This document shows positions 53,198-61,765 of a DNA stretch of 64,000 nt, one piece after another (within the stretch, counting starts at the first letter, position 1; each line of letters opens with the position of its first letter). The notes beneath the pieces are model-generated. The model made no database searches and was not told the DNA's origin. It saw only the letters and a list, made by a program, of their open reading frames with translations. Source of the stretch: Aquidulcibacter sp. (GTDB taxonomy: Bacteria > Pseudomonadota > Alphaproteobacteria > Caulobacterales > Aquidulcibacteraceae); contig JAPZTJ010000002.1 in the NCBI GenBank assembly GCA_027532555.1, positions 62,001 to 126,000 on the forward strand, written 5' to 3'. The position numbers were made by a program, and so were the translations under genes.

Positions 53198-53385
53198 CTT
53201 GATCTTCCTTCACAAAAATTCTGCCGGAAGTGTAGACTAAGGTTGCTTCCAAAATTCAGATGTAGTCGAAAGCCGCGCGCAGCGCCACGCCCCTTACCTG
53301 TGCTATCTGTGTCACGCCACAGTCGGACGACATGGTTTAGGGGACAAGGCGTGTAGACCCGCGCATCCAGAAAAGGCCTAAAGCG

Positions 53386-54432
53386 ATGTCAGCAGTGTTC
53401 GATCATGTCGAGTTTGACCACCATGAGCGGATTGTCTTTGCCCATGACCATCAAACGGGTTTGCGCGCGATTATCGGCATCCACAGCACGTTTCTGGGGC
53501 CAGCGGCCGGAGGCGTCCGCATGGCCAATTATACCAGTATGGACGACGCGCTAACTGATGTACTGCGGCTCTCTCGTGGCATGAGCTATAAAAATGCGCT
53601 GGCTGGCCTGCCCTTAGGTGGCGGCAAAGCTGTCCTGATTGGTAACCCAAAAACCGACAAAACGCCTGAATTGATGCGGGCATTAGGTCGCGCGATTGAA
53701 GGCCTGTCGGGGCGCTATTTGGCGGCTGAAGATGTCGGCATGACCTTGGCAGATATGGAAGAAATCGCCTTGGAGACCAGCCATGTCTTTGGCCGCGATC
53801 CGAAAGCGGGCTTTGGTGGCGAACCCTCCCCGATGACGGCGCTGGGCGTCCTTCTTTCAATCAAGACCTGTGTACGACGCTTTATGGGTCGAGATGACTT
53901 GGGCGGCGTACGTGTCGCGGTGCAAGGTGCGGGGGCTGTTGGAGCGGACCTCGCACACCAATTGGGCCAAGAAGGCGCAGATGTTTTGATTGCCGATGTT
54001 GACCCTGCGCGCGCTCAAGCCGCAGCGGCGGCGGCAGGCGGGCAGGTTGTAAGTGTGGAAGATGTTCTCTTTGCCGACGTAGACGTGCTGGCCCCCTGTG
54101 CCCTGGGCGCTATTCTCAATGACACAACGATCCCCGCTCTTCGCACCAAAATTGTATGCGGGGCAGCCAATAATCAATTGGCAGAGCCGCGCCACGGCCT
54201 TGCTCTGGCAGAACGCGGAATCCTCTATGGACCTGATTATGTCGTCAATGCTGGCGGTATCATCAATGTCGCCTATGAAGTATCGGGCAATTATGATGCC
54301 GCCAGAGTGATCGAGCACATTCAGCGCGTGCCGAAGACGCTTGAGCGGATCTTTGAAGAAGCGGCCGATGAAGGTCTAACGCCAGACGTGGTTGCAGACC
54401 GGATGGCGCGGCGTCTTATTGGACAGTCGTAG
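53386..54432 (+). CDS. Leucine (Glu/Leu/Phe/Val) dehydrogenase
   Basis: The 348-residue enzyme has GPAAGGVRMANYTSMDDALTD near 43-63, the catalytic lysine region MSYKNALAGLPLGGGKAVLIG near 66-86, and the NAD-binding GVRVAVQGAGAVGADLA near 174. Leucine dehydrogenase reversibly deaminates branched-chain amino acids to 2-oxoacids. It is divergent from the AST genes across a 188-base gap and is convergent with the desaturase-family gene, overlapping it by 17 bases. Confidence 0.92.
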   Translation: MSAVFDHVEFDHHERIVFAHDHQTGLRAIIGIHSTFLGPAAGGVRMANYTSMDDALTDVLRLSRGMSYKNALAGLPLGGGKAVLIGNPKTDKTPELMRALGRAIEGLSGRYLAAEDVGMTLADMEEIALETSHVFGRDPKAGFGGEPSPMTALGVLLSIKTCVRRFMGRDDLGGVRVAVQGAGAVGADLAHQLGQEGADVLIADVDPARAQAAAAAAGGQVVSVEDVLFADVDVLAPCALGAILNDTTIPALRTKIVCGAANNQLAEPRHGLALAERGILYGPDYVVNAGGIINVAYEVSGNYDAARVIEHIQRVPKTLERIFEEAADEGLTPDVVADRMARRLIGQS

Positions 54433-55270
54433 GTTTAGCCGGTGCGTCTTTGGCCTGTTGCGGCTCAGAAGGCATAAGAGGGTAAAGCCACTGACCCAAG
54501 AGATTGGATGGCATATCCCTATCTGTCAGGCCCAAATTCATCGGCTTTTGATCCTTTGGCATATAGAAGGTGCCAAACAGATGGTCCAAGAATGAAAAGG
54601 TCGCAGCAAAGTTCTTGGAGCCGCCTTCGTCCGCACCTGTATGGTGCCAACGGTGGAACACCGGGCTTGCAAACACATGACGCAAGGGCCCAAACGTCCA
54701 GTTTAAATTGGCATGGACCATGGTGGAGTAAAGCACGTTAAACGGCGCGAGCACGGCAACAGCGGCAGGCGGGAATCCAATCCAAAGCGCCACCGCGTTG
54801 GCGAAAATGCTATGGAAGATCAAGTTGATCGGATGAAAGCGCACCGAATGCAGCCAGTCGAGTGTTTCCGGCGCATGATGGATCGCATGGAAGCGCCATA
54901 AAGCATTGGAGTGAAACAAGCGATGCGTCCAATAGAGCGAAATATCGGTAACAATTAAAACGCCCAGCGCCTGCAGCCACAACGGCCAATCTGCCAGCCA
55001 AGGTGCCCCAGTATTGCTCCATGCGACAGCAGCATCTAAATTGCCGCCAAAGAGAACGATAAAGCCGGCACCAATTAAGAACGCACCGATTGAGGCGTAG
55101 ACCGAAGGGCCCAGCATCCAATAACCAATGTCCATCCAAATATCGCGTCGGATCGGGCGGGGCGTTGGATCGAGAGGGAAGAGACTTTGCAGGAAGCCAA
55201 ACAAACAGGCGCAAATCAGGAGCCAGACGGCCGGATAGAAGAAGGGCAAACCCATAATGTCGTTCAACAT
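54416..55270 (-). CDS. Sterol desaturase / fatty acid hydroxylase superfamily membrane protein
   Basis: The 284-residue membrane protein has about four transmembrane segments and the histidine boxes that bind the di-iron centre: HRLFH near 133, HAIHH near 146 and HRWHH near 224. The family hydroxylates or desaturates fatty acyl, sterol or carotenoid substrates at the membrane. A Rieske [2Fe-2S] gene begins 42 bases away on the other strand, and such a protein could supply electrons, which is inference. Confidence 0.9.
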   Translation of the reverse strand: MLNDIMGLPFFYPAVWLLICACLFGFLQSLFPLDPTPRPIRRDIWMDIGYWMLGPSVYASIGAFLIGAGFIVLFGGNLDAAVAWSNTGAPWLADWPLWLQALGVLIVTDISLYWTHRLFHSNALWRFHAIHHAPETLDWLHSVRFHPINLIFHSIFANAVALWIGFPPAAVAVLAPFNVLYSTMVHANLNWTFGPLRHVFASPVFHRWHHTGADEGGSKNFAATFSFLDHLFGTFYMPKDQKPMNLGLTDRDMPSNLLGQWLYPLMPSEPQQAKDAPAKPTTVQ

Positions 55271-55312
55271 GACGCTTCCTCTTGCACGGACCCACTAATT
55301 CCAGTGCCGCCA

Positions 55313-55693
55313 ATGCAAGGTCATAGTCCAGAGACACTTAATCCGCCGTTAGCGACATTGCAAAAATCAGAACTATCAGACGGTCAAATCCTTGGGCTGG
55401 ACCTAACGGATGGGGGCGCCCAAAGGCGTATCATGGTGATCCGACGTGGGGATGAGGTGACCGCCTTCGAGAACCGCTGCCCTCATGCCGGCTGGCCCCT
55501 CGACACCTTTGACGGCAGGTTTCTGACAACTGAAGCGGGTGGTCTGATCTGCGCCGCGCATATGGCGGTGTTTGATGCGCGCAGCGGTGCTTGTTTGGGC
55601 GGGCCGGGTCAAGGACGAAGCTTGACCCGATTGACTGTTCAAGCAGATGGCGAGCGCTGGCTAATTAGTGGCCTAGCTCTCCCAGCTGACTAA
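55313..55693 (+). CDS. Rieske [2Fe-2S] domain protein
   Basis: The 126-residue protein has the Rieske ligand pairs ENRCPHAGWPL (Cys-x-His) near 49-59 and LICAAHMAVFDARSGACLGG (Cys-x2-His) near 76-95, and nothing else, so it is a small ferredoxin-type Rieske protein rather than an oxygenase large subunit. I start at the ATG at 55313; longer in-frame starts run into the divergent desaturase gene. It ends 6 bases before the convergent C13 peptidase gene. Confidence 0.87.
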   Translation: MQGHSPETLNPPLATLQKSELSDGQILGLDLTDGGAQRRIMVIRRGDEVTAFENRCPHAGWPLDTFDGRFLTTEAGGLICAAHMAVFDARSGACLGGPGQGRSLTRLTVQADGERWLISGLALPAD

Positions 55694-55699
55694 GCCCGA

Positions 55700-56758
55700 T
55701 CAAGGCTTAGTCAAAAGCGGTGCAGGCTTTGACCGCTCTGGCGGCGGGGGCGGAGCCCCAAAGGCAGGCATGCCCTTGGGCTGGCCCGCGACCTTGGGAA
55801 CCTTCGCGTCGATCTTATCCATCCACGCAATGGCTTGCGGGCCGAGGTCAATCTGCGGGTTAGATGGATCAAGCCGTGACGCCACTTCCCACTTCGTGAT
55901 CAAGGACCGGGCCTGTGCAAAGGCATCGGGAAGAGGAATAGGCTGACGCAGAGCTTGGTTGATCAAGGCGTCACCGAAAAAGGTCCAATCATTTTCTGCA
56001 CGGCAGCCAAAGGAGGGTTTCTGCGCGGATGCTGCCGTCAAGATGATGGTCGATTCATTTTGCAAGGCAGGCACAAAAATACCGGAATAGCAGGCTGATA
56101 GGATAACAAGACGATTCTTTATTCCAGCTTCATTGAGGAGCGCGGCCAAGCGTGTCGGTGCAATATTTCCGCCAGCCCGGTCTCCATCCCGGTAATTCAA
56201 CCCTGTATTCCAATGACCGTGCGTCGTGATGAACAAGGCCAACACGTCTTCTTGCTTGTTCATCACTTCGGCCACATGGCCTAGCGCTTGGGCTAGATGA
56301 TCCGGGCTGCCATCTGGCACAACGGGGTCCGTTGCAGAGCCTGACGCCCCCTTGCCATTGGCCATCACGATCACGCGTCCTTCGGCGTCATAGCGACTGG
56401 CAAGCACGCGGGCCGTTTCAGCCGTTTCGCGACCAAACACGCCATCGCTATCGAGGCCAATTGCAACCACATAGACATCGATAACGCCCTTGCGCTCTGG
56501 CTTTAGTCGGGCCAGCGCACTGGTCATGGCGCGGGTCTGCCGCAGCGTCTCAGATGGTCCATAGGGTTCGGTTACGATCACACTGCCCTTCTGGGCAGCC
56601 TCGCGCTCACGTCGTTCTTGGATGGCGCGCGGACTGGCAGGCTGATAGCCATAGTTTTGGGCCATCGCTTGCTCCGGCAGAGCCAATGGCGGTGCTAATC
56701 CCGCAATCAGGCCGAAGCCCAAACAGAGTCCAAATCGCAACGGAGTCATCATACCCAA
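55700..56758 (-). CDS. Exported C13-family (legumain-like) cysteine peptidase
   Basis: The 352-residue protein has a signal peptide (cleavage near AMA-QN, residue 34). The caspase/legumain fold shows LALFITTHGHWN with the catalytic His near 172-183 and LVILSACYSGIF with the catalytic Cys near 213-224, followed by TAASAQKPSFG. The C-terminus is a Pro-rich tail. Bacterial C13 peptidases are secreted endopeptidases of largely unknown role. It is the last gene of a five-gene leftward run. Confidence 0.86.
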   Translation of the reverse strand: MGMMTPLRFGLCLGFGLIAGLAPPLALPEQAMAQNYGYQPASPRAIQERREREAAQKGSVIVTEPYGPSETLRQTRAMTSALARLKPERKGVIDVYVVAIGLDSDGVFGRETAETARVLASRYDAEGRVIVMANGKGASGSATDPVVPDGSPDHLAQALGHVAEVMNKQEDVLALFITTHGHWNTGLNYRDGDRAGGNIAPTRLAALLNEAGIKNRLVILSACYSGIFVPALQNESTIILTAASAQKPSFGCRAENDWTFFGDALINQALRQPIPLPDAFAQARSLITKWEVASRLDPSNPQIDLGPQAIAWMDKIDAKVPKVAGQPKGMPAFGAPPPPPERSKPAPLLTKP

Positions 56759-56812
56759 GTATCAGCGCGCAAGTGCGCTTCTGTCCAGTCGATCGGCGCG
56801 ATTTTTAGTGAG

Positions 56813-57991
56813 TCACGAGCGTTGAAGGCAGATTGCGGTTGCCTCACCACCGCCAATGCACAGGCTGGCGAGCCCACGCTTGGCCCCACGCGCTTCCATC
56901 GCAGCGATCAACGTCGCGATGATGCGCGATCCCGAAGAGCCAATCGGATGCCCCAAGGCACAGGCCCCACCGTTCACATTCACCTTCTCATGCGGAATCC
57001 CAAGGTCTTTCATGGCGATCATCGGCACGATGGCGAACGCTTCATTGATCTCCAGCAGATCGACATCCCCAATAGACCAACCAGCTTTAGCCAAAGCCTT
57101 TTGCATGGCTTTGACGGGGGCTGTGGTGAAATAGGCGGGCTCATGGGCGTGGGCGGCACTCGATACAATCTCAGCCAATATCTTGAGGCCGCGCGCTTCC
57201 GCCTCGGACTTAGCCATCAGGACGAGAGCGGACGCGCCATCGGAAATGGCAGACGCATTGGCAGCCGTAACTGTCCCATCCTTGGTGAAGGCAGGCTTCA
57301 GGCCGGGAATTTTTTCAGGGCGGGCCTTGGCAGGAAGTTCGTCGCGATCAACCACGGTGTCCCCGCCGCGTCCGCTGATGGTGACAGGGGCGATTTCCCG
57401 GGCGAATGCGCCTGAAGCCGTTGCTTCTTGGGCGCGCTTCAAGGTTTCCAACGCATAATTATCTTGCGCCTCGCGGGTGAATTGATATTCCCCTGCCACT
57501 TGGTCGGCGTAAAAGCCCATCGGCTTACCTTCATAGGCATCTTCCAGCCCATCGAGCGCCATATGATCGAAGATGCGGTCATGGCCATATTTGACGCCGC
57601 CGCGATGAGACTTCATCAAATGGGGGGCGTTGGACATGCTCTCCATCCCACCAGCAATGACGATCTTCGCTTCGCCCGCTTTAATCGCATTGGCTGCCAT
57701 AATCGTGGCTTGCATGCCAGAGCCGCACATTTTGTTGAGCGTGGTTGCCTCAACGCTTAAAGGCAGGCCAGCCTTTAATGCTGCTTGCCGGGCGGGAGCT
57801 TGGCCTTGGCCAGCAGGCAGAACATTTCCCATCAAAATCCAGTCGACATCTGCGCCAGCAATTCCTGCTTCGGCCATCGCGGCCTTGACGGCAACGGCAC
57901 CCAATTCATTGGCGCTAAAGCTGCTCAACTCCCCCAACAGGCCGCCCATAGGTGTGCGGGCCAAACCGACGATAACAACGGGGTCTTGCAT
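56813..57991 (-). CDS. Acetyl-CoA acetyltransferase (thiolase)
   Basis: The 392-residue thiolase shows TLNKMCGSGMQATIMAANA with the reactive Cys near 89, GGACALGHPIGSSGSRI near 344-360 with the catalytic His, and LASLCIGGGEATAICLQ at the end with the second Cys. This fits the biosynthetic type (AtoB/PhaA-like) that condenses or cleaves acetoacetyl-CoA. It lies 32 bases after the aldehyde dehydrogenase gene and 54 bases before the C13 peptidase gene on the same strand. Confidence 0.92.
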   Translation of the reverse strand: MQDPVVIVGLARTPMGGLLGELSSFSANELGAVAVKAAMAEAGIAGADVDWILMGNVLPAGQGQAPARQAALKAGLPLSVEATTLNKMCGSGMQATIMAANAIKAGEAKIVIAGGMESMSNAPHLMKSHRGGVKYGHDRIFDHMALDGLEDAYEGKPMGFYADQVAGEYQFTREAQDNYALETLKRAQEATASGAFAREIAPVTISGRGGDTVVDRDELPAKARPEKIPGLKPAFTKDGTVTAANASAISDGASALVLMAKSEAEARGLKILAEIVSSAAHAHEPAYFTTAPVKAMQKALAKAGWSIGDVDLLEINEAFAIVPMIAMKDLGIPHEKVNVNGGACALGHPIGSSGSRIIATLIAAMEARGAKRGLASLCIGGGEATAICLQRS

Positions 57992-58023
57992 GGGGTGTTT
58001 CCTTTTTTGATGGGGTAGCGACT

Positions 58024-59451
58024 TCAGGTCTCTTCAGAATAAGCACTCAAAGGCGTCACGTCACCCCTATTGGCGATCAAGGCTTTACGACGGCAGAAAC
58101 GCTGGAAGCCCGCAGGACCCATGCGCGATCCACCAAGCCCACTTGCCTTGAAGCTCTGCTTCTCAGCTTCATAGAATTGGCTGGTTAGTGCTGCATCATT
58201 GAGGCTGATGGCACCCGCTTCAATCTGGCGACCAATGGCTTCAGCCTCCGCCAAGGTTCCCGCGATGACGGCGGCTGAGAGGCCGAATTCGGTATCATTG
58301 GCCAAATGAATGGCCTCCTCAATCGTATCAAATGCCATAACCGGCATCACAGGGCCAAAAGTCTCCTCGCGCATCAGGGCCATGGAGTGGTCGACATCGA
58401 CCACCACGGTTGGCGCGATCCAATCGCCGCCCAAATGATGTTCCACCACGCCACCGGTCAAAACTTTCGCGCCCTTCGCAACAGCATCGGCCAATTGAGC
58501 GGCAATCGTCTCAGCCTGTTTGCCAAAAATCATAGGACCAATCTCGCCGATATGACGGTCTGGCTGGTTGAAGCGAGCTGCCTTGGCTGCCTCGACCAAA
58601 CGTGCGACAAAATCCCCATAAAGAGCCCGGGCGACATAAATGCGCTCAATCGATTGGCACGCTTGGCCCGTCGACAGAACCGAACCGCGCAAGGACGCGG
58701 TGACGGCACGGTCTAAGTCCGCTGTTTCTGTGATAATGAGTGGGTCCTTGCCGCCCAGTTCCAAGAAGGACGGGATCAAGCGGCCCGCAGCTTGGACGGC
58801 AACCTTTTTGCCAGTGGCCACAGAACCGGTAAAGCAAATGGCATCGACCGCGTCGATCAAGGCCACGCCCGTTCCCCCATCCCCCAAGACCAGCTGAAGA
58901 ACGCCATCGAGAGCGGGGACTTCAGCGATGGCCGCCTGTAAGGGCGCTACAAAGCGCGGCGTGACTTCCGACGGCTTGATGATGACGCTGCACCCAGCCA
59001 GAAGCGCTGGGATCGTATCGATCATGGATAAAGTCACCGGAAAATTCCACGGGCTGATCACGCCCACGAGCCCATAAGGCACCCATTGCGGCGCATGGGC
59101 CATGCGCGGATCAAAGCGGCCATCGGCCCAAGCGGTCGGCAACAAATGCGGCGCTTGAGCAGCCCATCCGCCAAGGCTCGCCAACGCGCCTTCAATTTCG
59201 CGCCGGGCAATCTTGCTCCGCCCCGTATCCACTGCCAGCGCGGCGTGAATGGCGTCAAAATGACGGGTTATGGCCGCCTGCAGTTCCAGGAGCGCCTGAG
59301 CCCGCCCTTCTAGCGCCAAGGCCTGCCAAGCAGGCTGCGCGGAACGAGCACGCGATGCCAGTGCTTGCACCGCGCTGGGGTCTGCAGCCTCAATCGTGAA
59401 GTCTACTTGGCCCGTGCGGGGATTTTTGACGGCGAGGTTGCGCGTGCTCAT
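58024..59451 (-). CDS. Aldehyde dehydrogenase family protein
   Basis: The 475-residue protein has VGVISPWNFPVTLSMIDTIPALLAGC near 133, SFLELGGKDPLIIT with the catalytic Glu near 233 and STGQACQSIERIYVA with the nucleophile Cys near 266. It oxidises an unidentified aldehyde with NAD(P). The start overlaps the FAD-linked oxidase stop by four bases, so the two probably act in sequence on one substrate. Confidence 0.92.
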   Translation of the reverse strand: MSTRNLAVKNPRTGQVDFTIEAADPSAVQALASRARSAQPAWQALALEGRAQALLELQAAITRHFDAIHAALAVDTGRSKIARREIEGALASLGGWAAQAPHLLPTAWADGRFDPRMAHAPQWVPYGLVGVISPWNFPVTLSMIDTIPALLAGCSVIIKPSEVTPRFVAPLQAAIAEVPALDGVLQLVLGDGGTGVALIDAVDAICFTGSVATGKKVAVQAAGRLIPSFLELGGKDPLIITETADLDRAVTASLRGSVLSTGQACQSIERIYVARALYGDFVARLVEAAKAARFNQPDRHIGEIGPMIFGKQAETIAAQLADAVAKGAKVLTGGVVEHHLGGDWIAPTVVVDVDHSMALMREETFGPVMPVMAFDTIEEAIHLANDTEFGLSAAVIAGTLAEAEAIGRQIEAGAISLNDAALTSQFYEAEKQSFKASGLGGSRMGPAGFQRFCRRKALIANRGDVTPLSAYSEET

Positions 59452-61031
59452 AGGCCTAATACCCCGGGATTCATGCGATTATCTGGATCAAGATGGGCTT
59501 TGATCGCTTTGAGAAGCGCCCACGTAACTGGCTCGCGGGTTTGCGCATACCGATACGTGCGGCCGATTTGGAAATGTGTTGCGCCAAAGCGTTCGAAAAT
59601 GTCGAGAATCTTCCCGCGCACTTCATCGACCAAAGCCGCATTGTCAGCGTTTGCTAGCAGCTTTGGCACCTTAGCCAGGTAAGACGGCTCCAGCGTCGTT
59701 TCATGAATGCCATAGCGGGCATCCGGCCAGAAAAAGACAGGCTCAATCAAAAAGCCATTGGTGCTAAGGGTTGTCACCAGATAGCCGCTCGTCATGCCCC
59801 GAGCTTCAAACGCGGAACCATAGGACGCAAACAAGTCATCCAATTCCTGCCAGCAGGCCTCGCCTTGCGACAGGGGTACAATACCATGGATGGGCACCCA
59901 GCGTTCGCCATCGGGCCCGAGGATATTGTTTAGAGGGGTAAAGGGTGCCGCGCGCATCGCCTTAGGAATAGTGTTCTCAATTTCGCGGCCACCGTGGCCC
60001 TTCATAAGATCGCGCAAGGTACGGGCGGCTTCCTCGACTTGGGCGGCGGAGGCACCTTCGGTGATCAAGTGCAAGGTATAGCCCGCATCATCCATGAAAC
60101 CGCGGCCAGCCATGGCCATTTTGGCTCCCTGCTTGACGCCCTCAAATACGTTCTTCTGAGCGCCGATCACCGCTGCTAGGGTCTTCACATCCTGCAGCAG
60201 ACTGGCGCGCCGCATACGGATTTTAGCCAGATTAGGATCAAAGGCGCAAACCTCGCTCGCGAGATTGGTGCGCGCGACTGCGGCTGTGGCACGTGCAGTT
60301 GAAGCCAGATCCGGCAGGGCAAAGCTTAAATGAGCCTCGTGTGCAGGGGCCGGGATCAGACGCAAGGAGATCTCTGCCTTGATGCCCAGCGCGCCGCAAT
60401 CGCCACAAAAAAGACCGGCGAGGTCAGGACCATAATGTTTGAAGAATGGGCTGCCGCCGGCGGTCCCTGCGCTGCCTGTGCGCACAATGCTGCCATCGGC
60501 CAGAACCACCGAAAGACACGTGATGCTCTCCGACGTCGTCCCCCAGATACCCGCGCCAAAGAAGGCGTTTAGCTGGGATAGCCCTCCGCCAATAGTGGAG
60601 CTGATGCCCGATAAGGGCCCCCAGAAGGGGGTTCGCAGGCCAAGCGGCGTCAAGGCTGCCTGCAAAGAGGCCCAAGTGGCCCCGGCTTGCACGGTCACCA
60701 GCATGTCTTCGGCGCTGACCGAAAGGATTTGATCCATGCGCCGCATATCGATAACCACAGCGCCAGCCTGCTCGGTAACAAAGCCGGACGTATAGCTCAT
60801 ACCGCCACCGCGCGGCACAATGACCGCGCCTGCTTGGTGGGCCGCCTCCAAAACCTGCGACAATTCTTCGAGATTGGCCGGGGCCACAACCAGGCCCGCC
60901 ACGCCGCCTTGGCTGAAAACATCCTCGCTCATCGCGCGGCGGGTGTCTTCGTCGCGGGCGACATAGTCTGCCCCAATCAGCTGTGCCAGACGGTCAGCCA
61001 AAGCCATGTGGAGGGGAGCGGTTTCAGCCAT
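59448..61031 (-). CDS. FAD-binding oxidase of the GlcD/vanillyl-alcohol-oxidase superfamily
   Basis: The 527-residue protein has a PCMH-type FAD domain (about 45-215; VIVPRGGGMSYTSGF and LGLRTPFWGPLSGISSTIGGGLSQ) and a C-terminal oxidase cap ending AIKAHLDPDNRMNPGVLGL. This class oxidises 2-hydroxy acids, alcohols or phenols. Substrate unknown. It overlaps the aldehyde dehydrogenase gene by four bases, suggesting alcohol or hydroxy-acid oxidation to an aldehyde that the next enzyme handles. The membrane protein gene lies 12 bases upstream. Confidence 0.9.
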   Translation of the reverse strand: MAETAPLHMALADRLAQLIGADYVARDEDTRRAMSEDVFSQGGVAGLVVAPANLEELSQVLEAAHQAGAVIVPRGGGMSYTSGFVTEQAGAVVIDMRRMDQILSVSAEDMLVTVQAGATWASLQAALTPLGLRTPFWGPLSGISSTIGGGLSQLNAFFGAGIWGTTSESITCLSVVLADGSIVRTGSAGTAGGSPFFKHYGPDLAGLFCGDCGALGIKAEISLRLIPAPAHEAHLSFALPDLASTARATAAVARTNLASEVCAFDPNLAKIRMRRASLLQDVKTLAAVIGAQKNVFEGVKQGAKMAMAGRGFMDDAGYTLHLITEGASAAQVEEAARTLRDLMKGHGGREIENTIPKAMRAAPFTPLNNILGPDGERWVPIHGIVPLSQGEACWQELDDLFASYGSAFEARGMTSGYLVTTLSTNGFLIEPVFFWPDARYGIHETTLEPSYLAKVPKLLANADNAALVDEVRGKILDIFERFGATHFQIGRTYRYAQTREPVTWALLKAIKAHLDPDNRMNPGVLGL

Positions 61032-61043
61032 GGTTAGGATCCT

Positions 61044-61700
61044 TCATAGCGGTTTAGCTAAGCCTAAAAAGGCTGCGACCAGCAAGAGCAGCCAGATGGT
61101 CACCACCAGCGGGCGACTTTCATCTAGAGCGCGGGCAATCTCTGCATCGGTTTCTGGGCTTGCGCCTTCTTGCACAAGCCGACTAAAGGCTGGGCCAAAC
61201 CGAACCAAGGCGCGGCGGATCAACAGGCCACAGAGGATGGTGGCGGCAAGGATCGCGCACTTGGCTTTCAGAAACAGGGGCAAACCCGCCGCATCGGGCC
61301 ACAGGTTCAGCGCAAGTATGGCCAAGGCCGTGATCACCGCCCAGCGAATGACAAGGTCAGCTCTCCGCAGCACCGATGTTGGCCCAAGATGCCGCACATG
61401 CAGCACCCAAGCGAGCGCGAGCCAGATCAGGCCAGCAACCCAAATCAATGCCAAGCTGAAAGGCCCTAGCACCAGCCATCCTTTTAGGGCCGCTAAGGTC
61501 AGCCCCGTAGGCAAAGTAAGGATCATTGCCGTGCGCGGGGCCATATCGACTTGCGCCAGAACCTGTGCGGCTGCCACGCGCGCCGCCGCTGATTGCTTCG
61601 AATTGGTCAGAATGGTGGAGCTATAAAACACGCCCAAGTCACCGCCCAACCAATAGACGAAGACGAGTAGATGCAAGAGCGTGAAAAGGGCTAGGTCCAC
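61044..61700 (-). CDS. Integral membrane protein of unknown function, GTG start
   Basis: A 218-residue protein with about five hydrophobic segments (LALFTLLHLLVFVYWLGGDL, LTLPTGLTLAALKGW, LALIWVAGLIWLALAWVLH, AVITALAILALNLWP, LVVTIWLLLLVAAFLG). A pattern of paired polar residues in the first helix loosely recalls CopD-like proteins, which is only a suggestion. It is the first gene of the run ending with the C13 peptidase, and the perfect palindrome at 61722-61739 lies 22 bases before its start. Confidence 0.75.
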   Translation of the reverse strand: MDLALFTLLHLLVFVYWLGGDLGVFYSSTILTNSKQSAAARVAAAQVLAQVDMAPRTAMILTLPTGLTLAALKGWLVLGPFSLALIWVAGLIWLALAWVLHVRHLGPTSVLRRADLVIRWAVITALAILALNLWPDAAGLPLFLKAKCAILAATILCGLLIRRALVRFGPAFSRLVQEGASPETDAEIARALDESRPLVVTIWLLLLVAAFLGLAKPL

Positions 61701-61721
61701 TTCGGCGTCGATCCATTCAAA

Positions 61722-61739
61722 TGATATAGTTCTATATCA
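61722..61739. promoter_or_regulatory. Perfect 18-bp AT-rich palindrome, likely operator
   Basis: TGATATAGTTCTATATCA: 8-base arms around a central TT with no mismatch. It lies 22 bases before the GTG of a membrane protein gene that leads a five-gene leftward run, and just after the accD stop codon. The length and symmetry fit a homodimeric repressor such as a MarR- or TetR-class protein; no such regulator is encoded beside it. The TATAG/TATATC content also overlaps a possible -10 element. Confidence 0.65.
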
Positions 61740-61765
61740 ATTAATCGGATCCATCCGCAAGCCGA

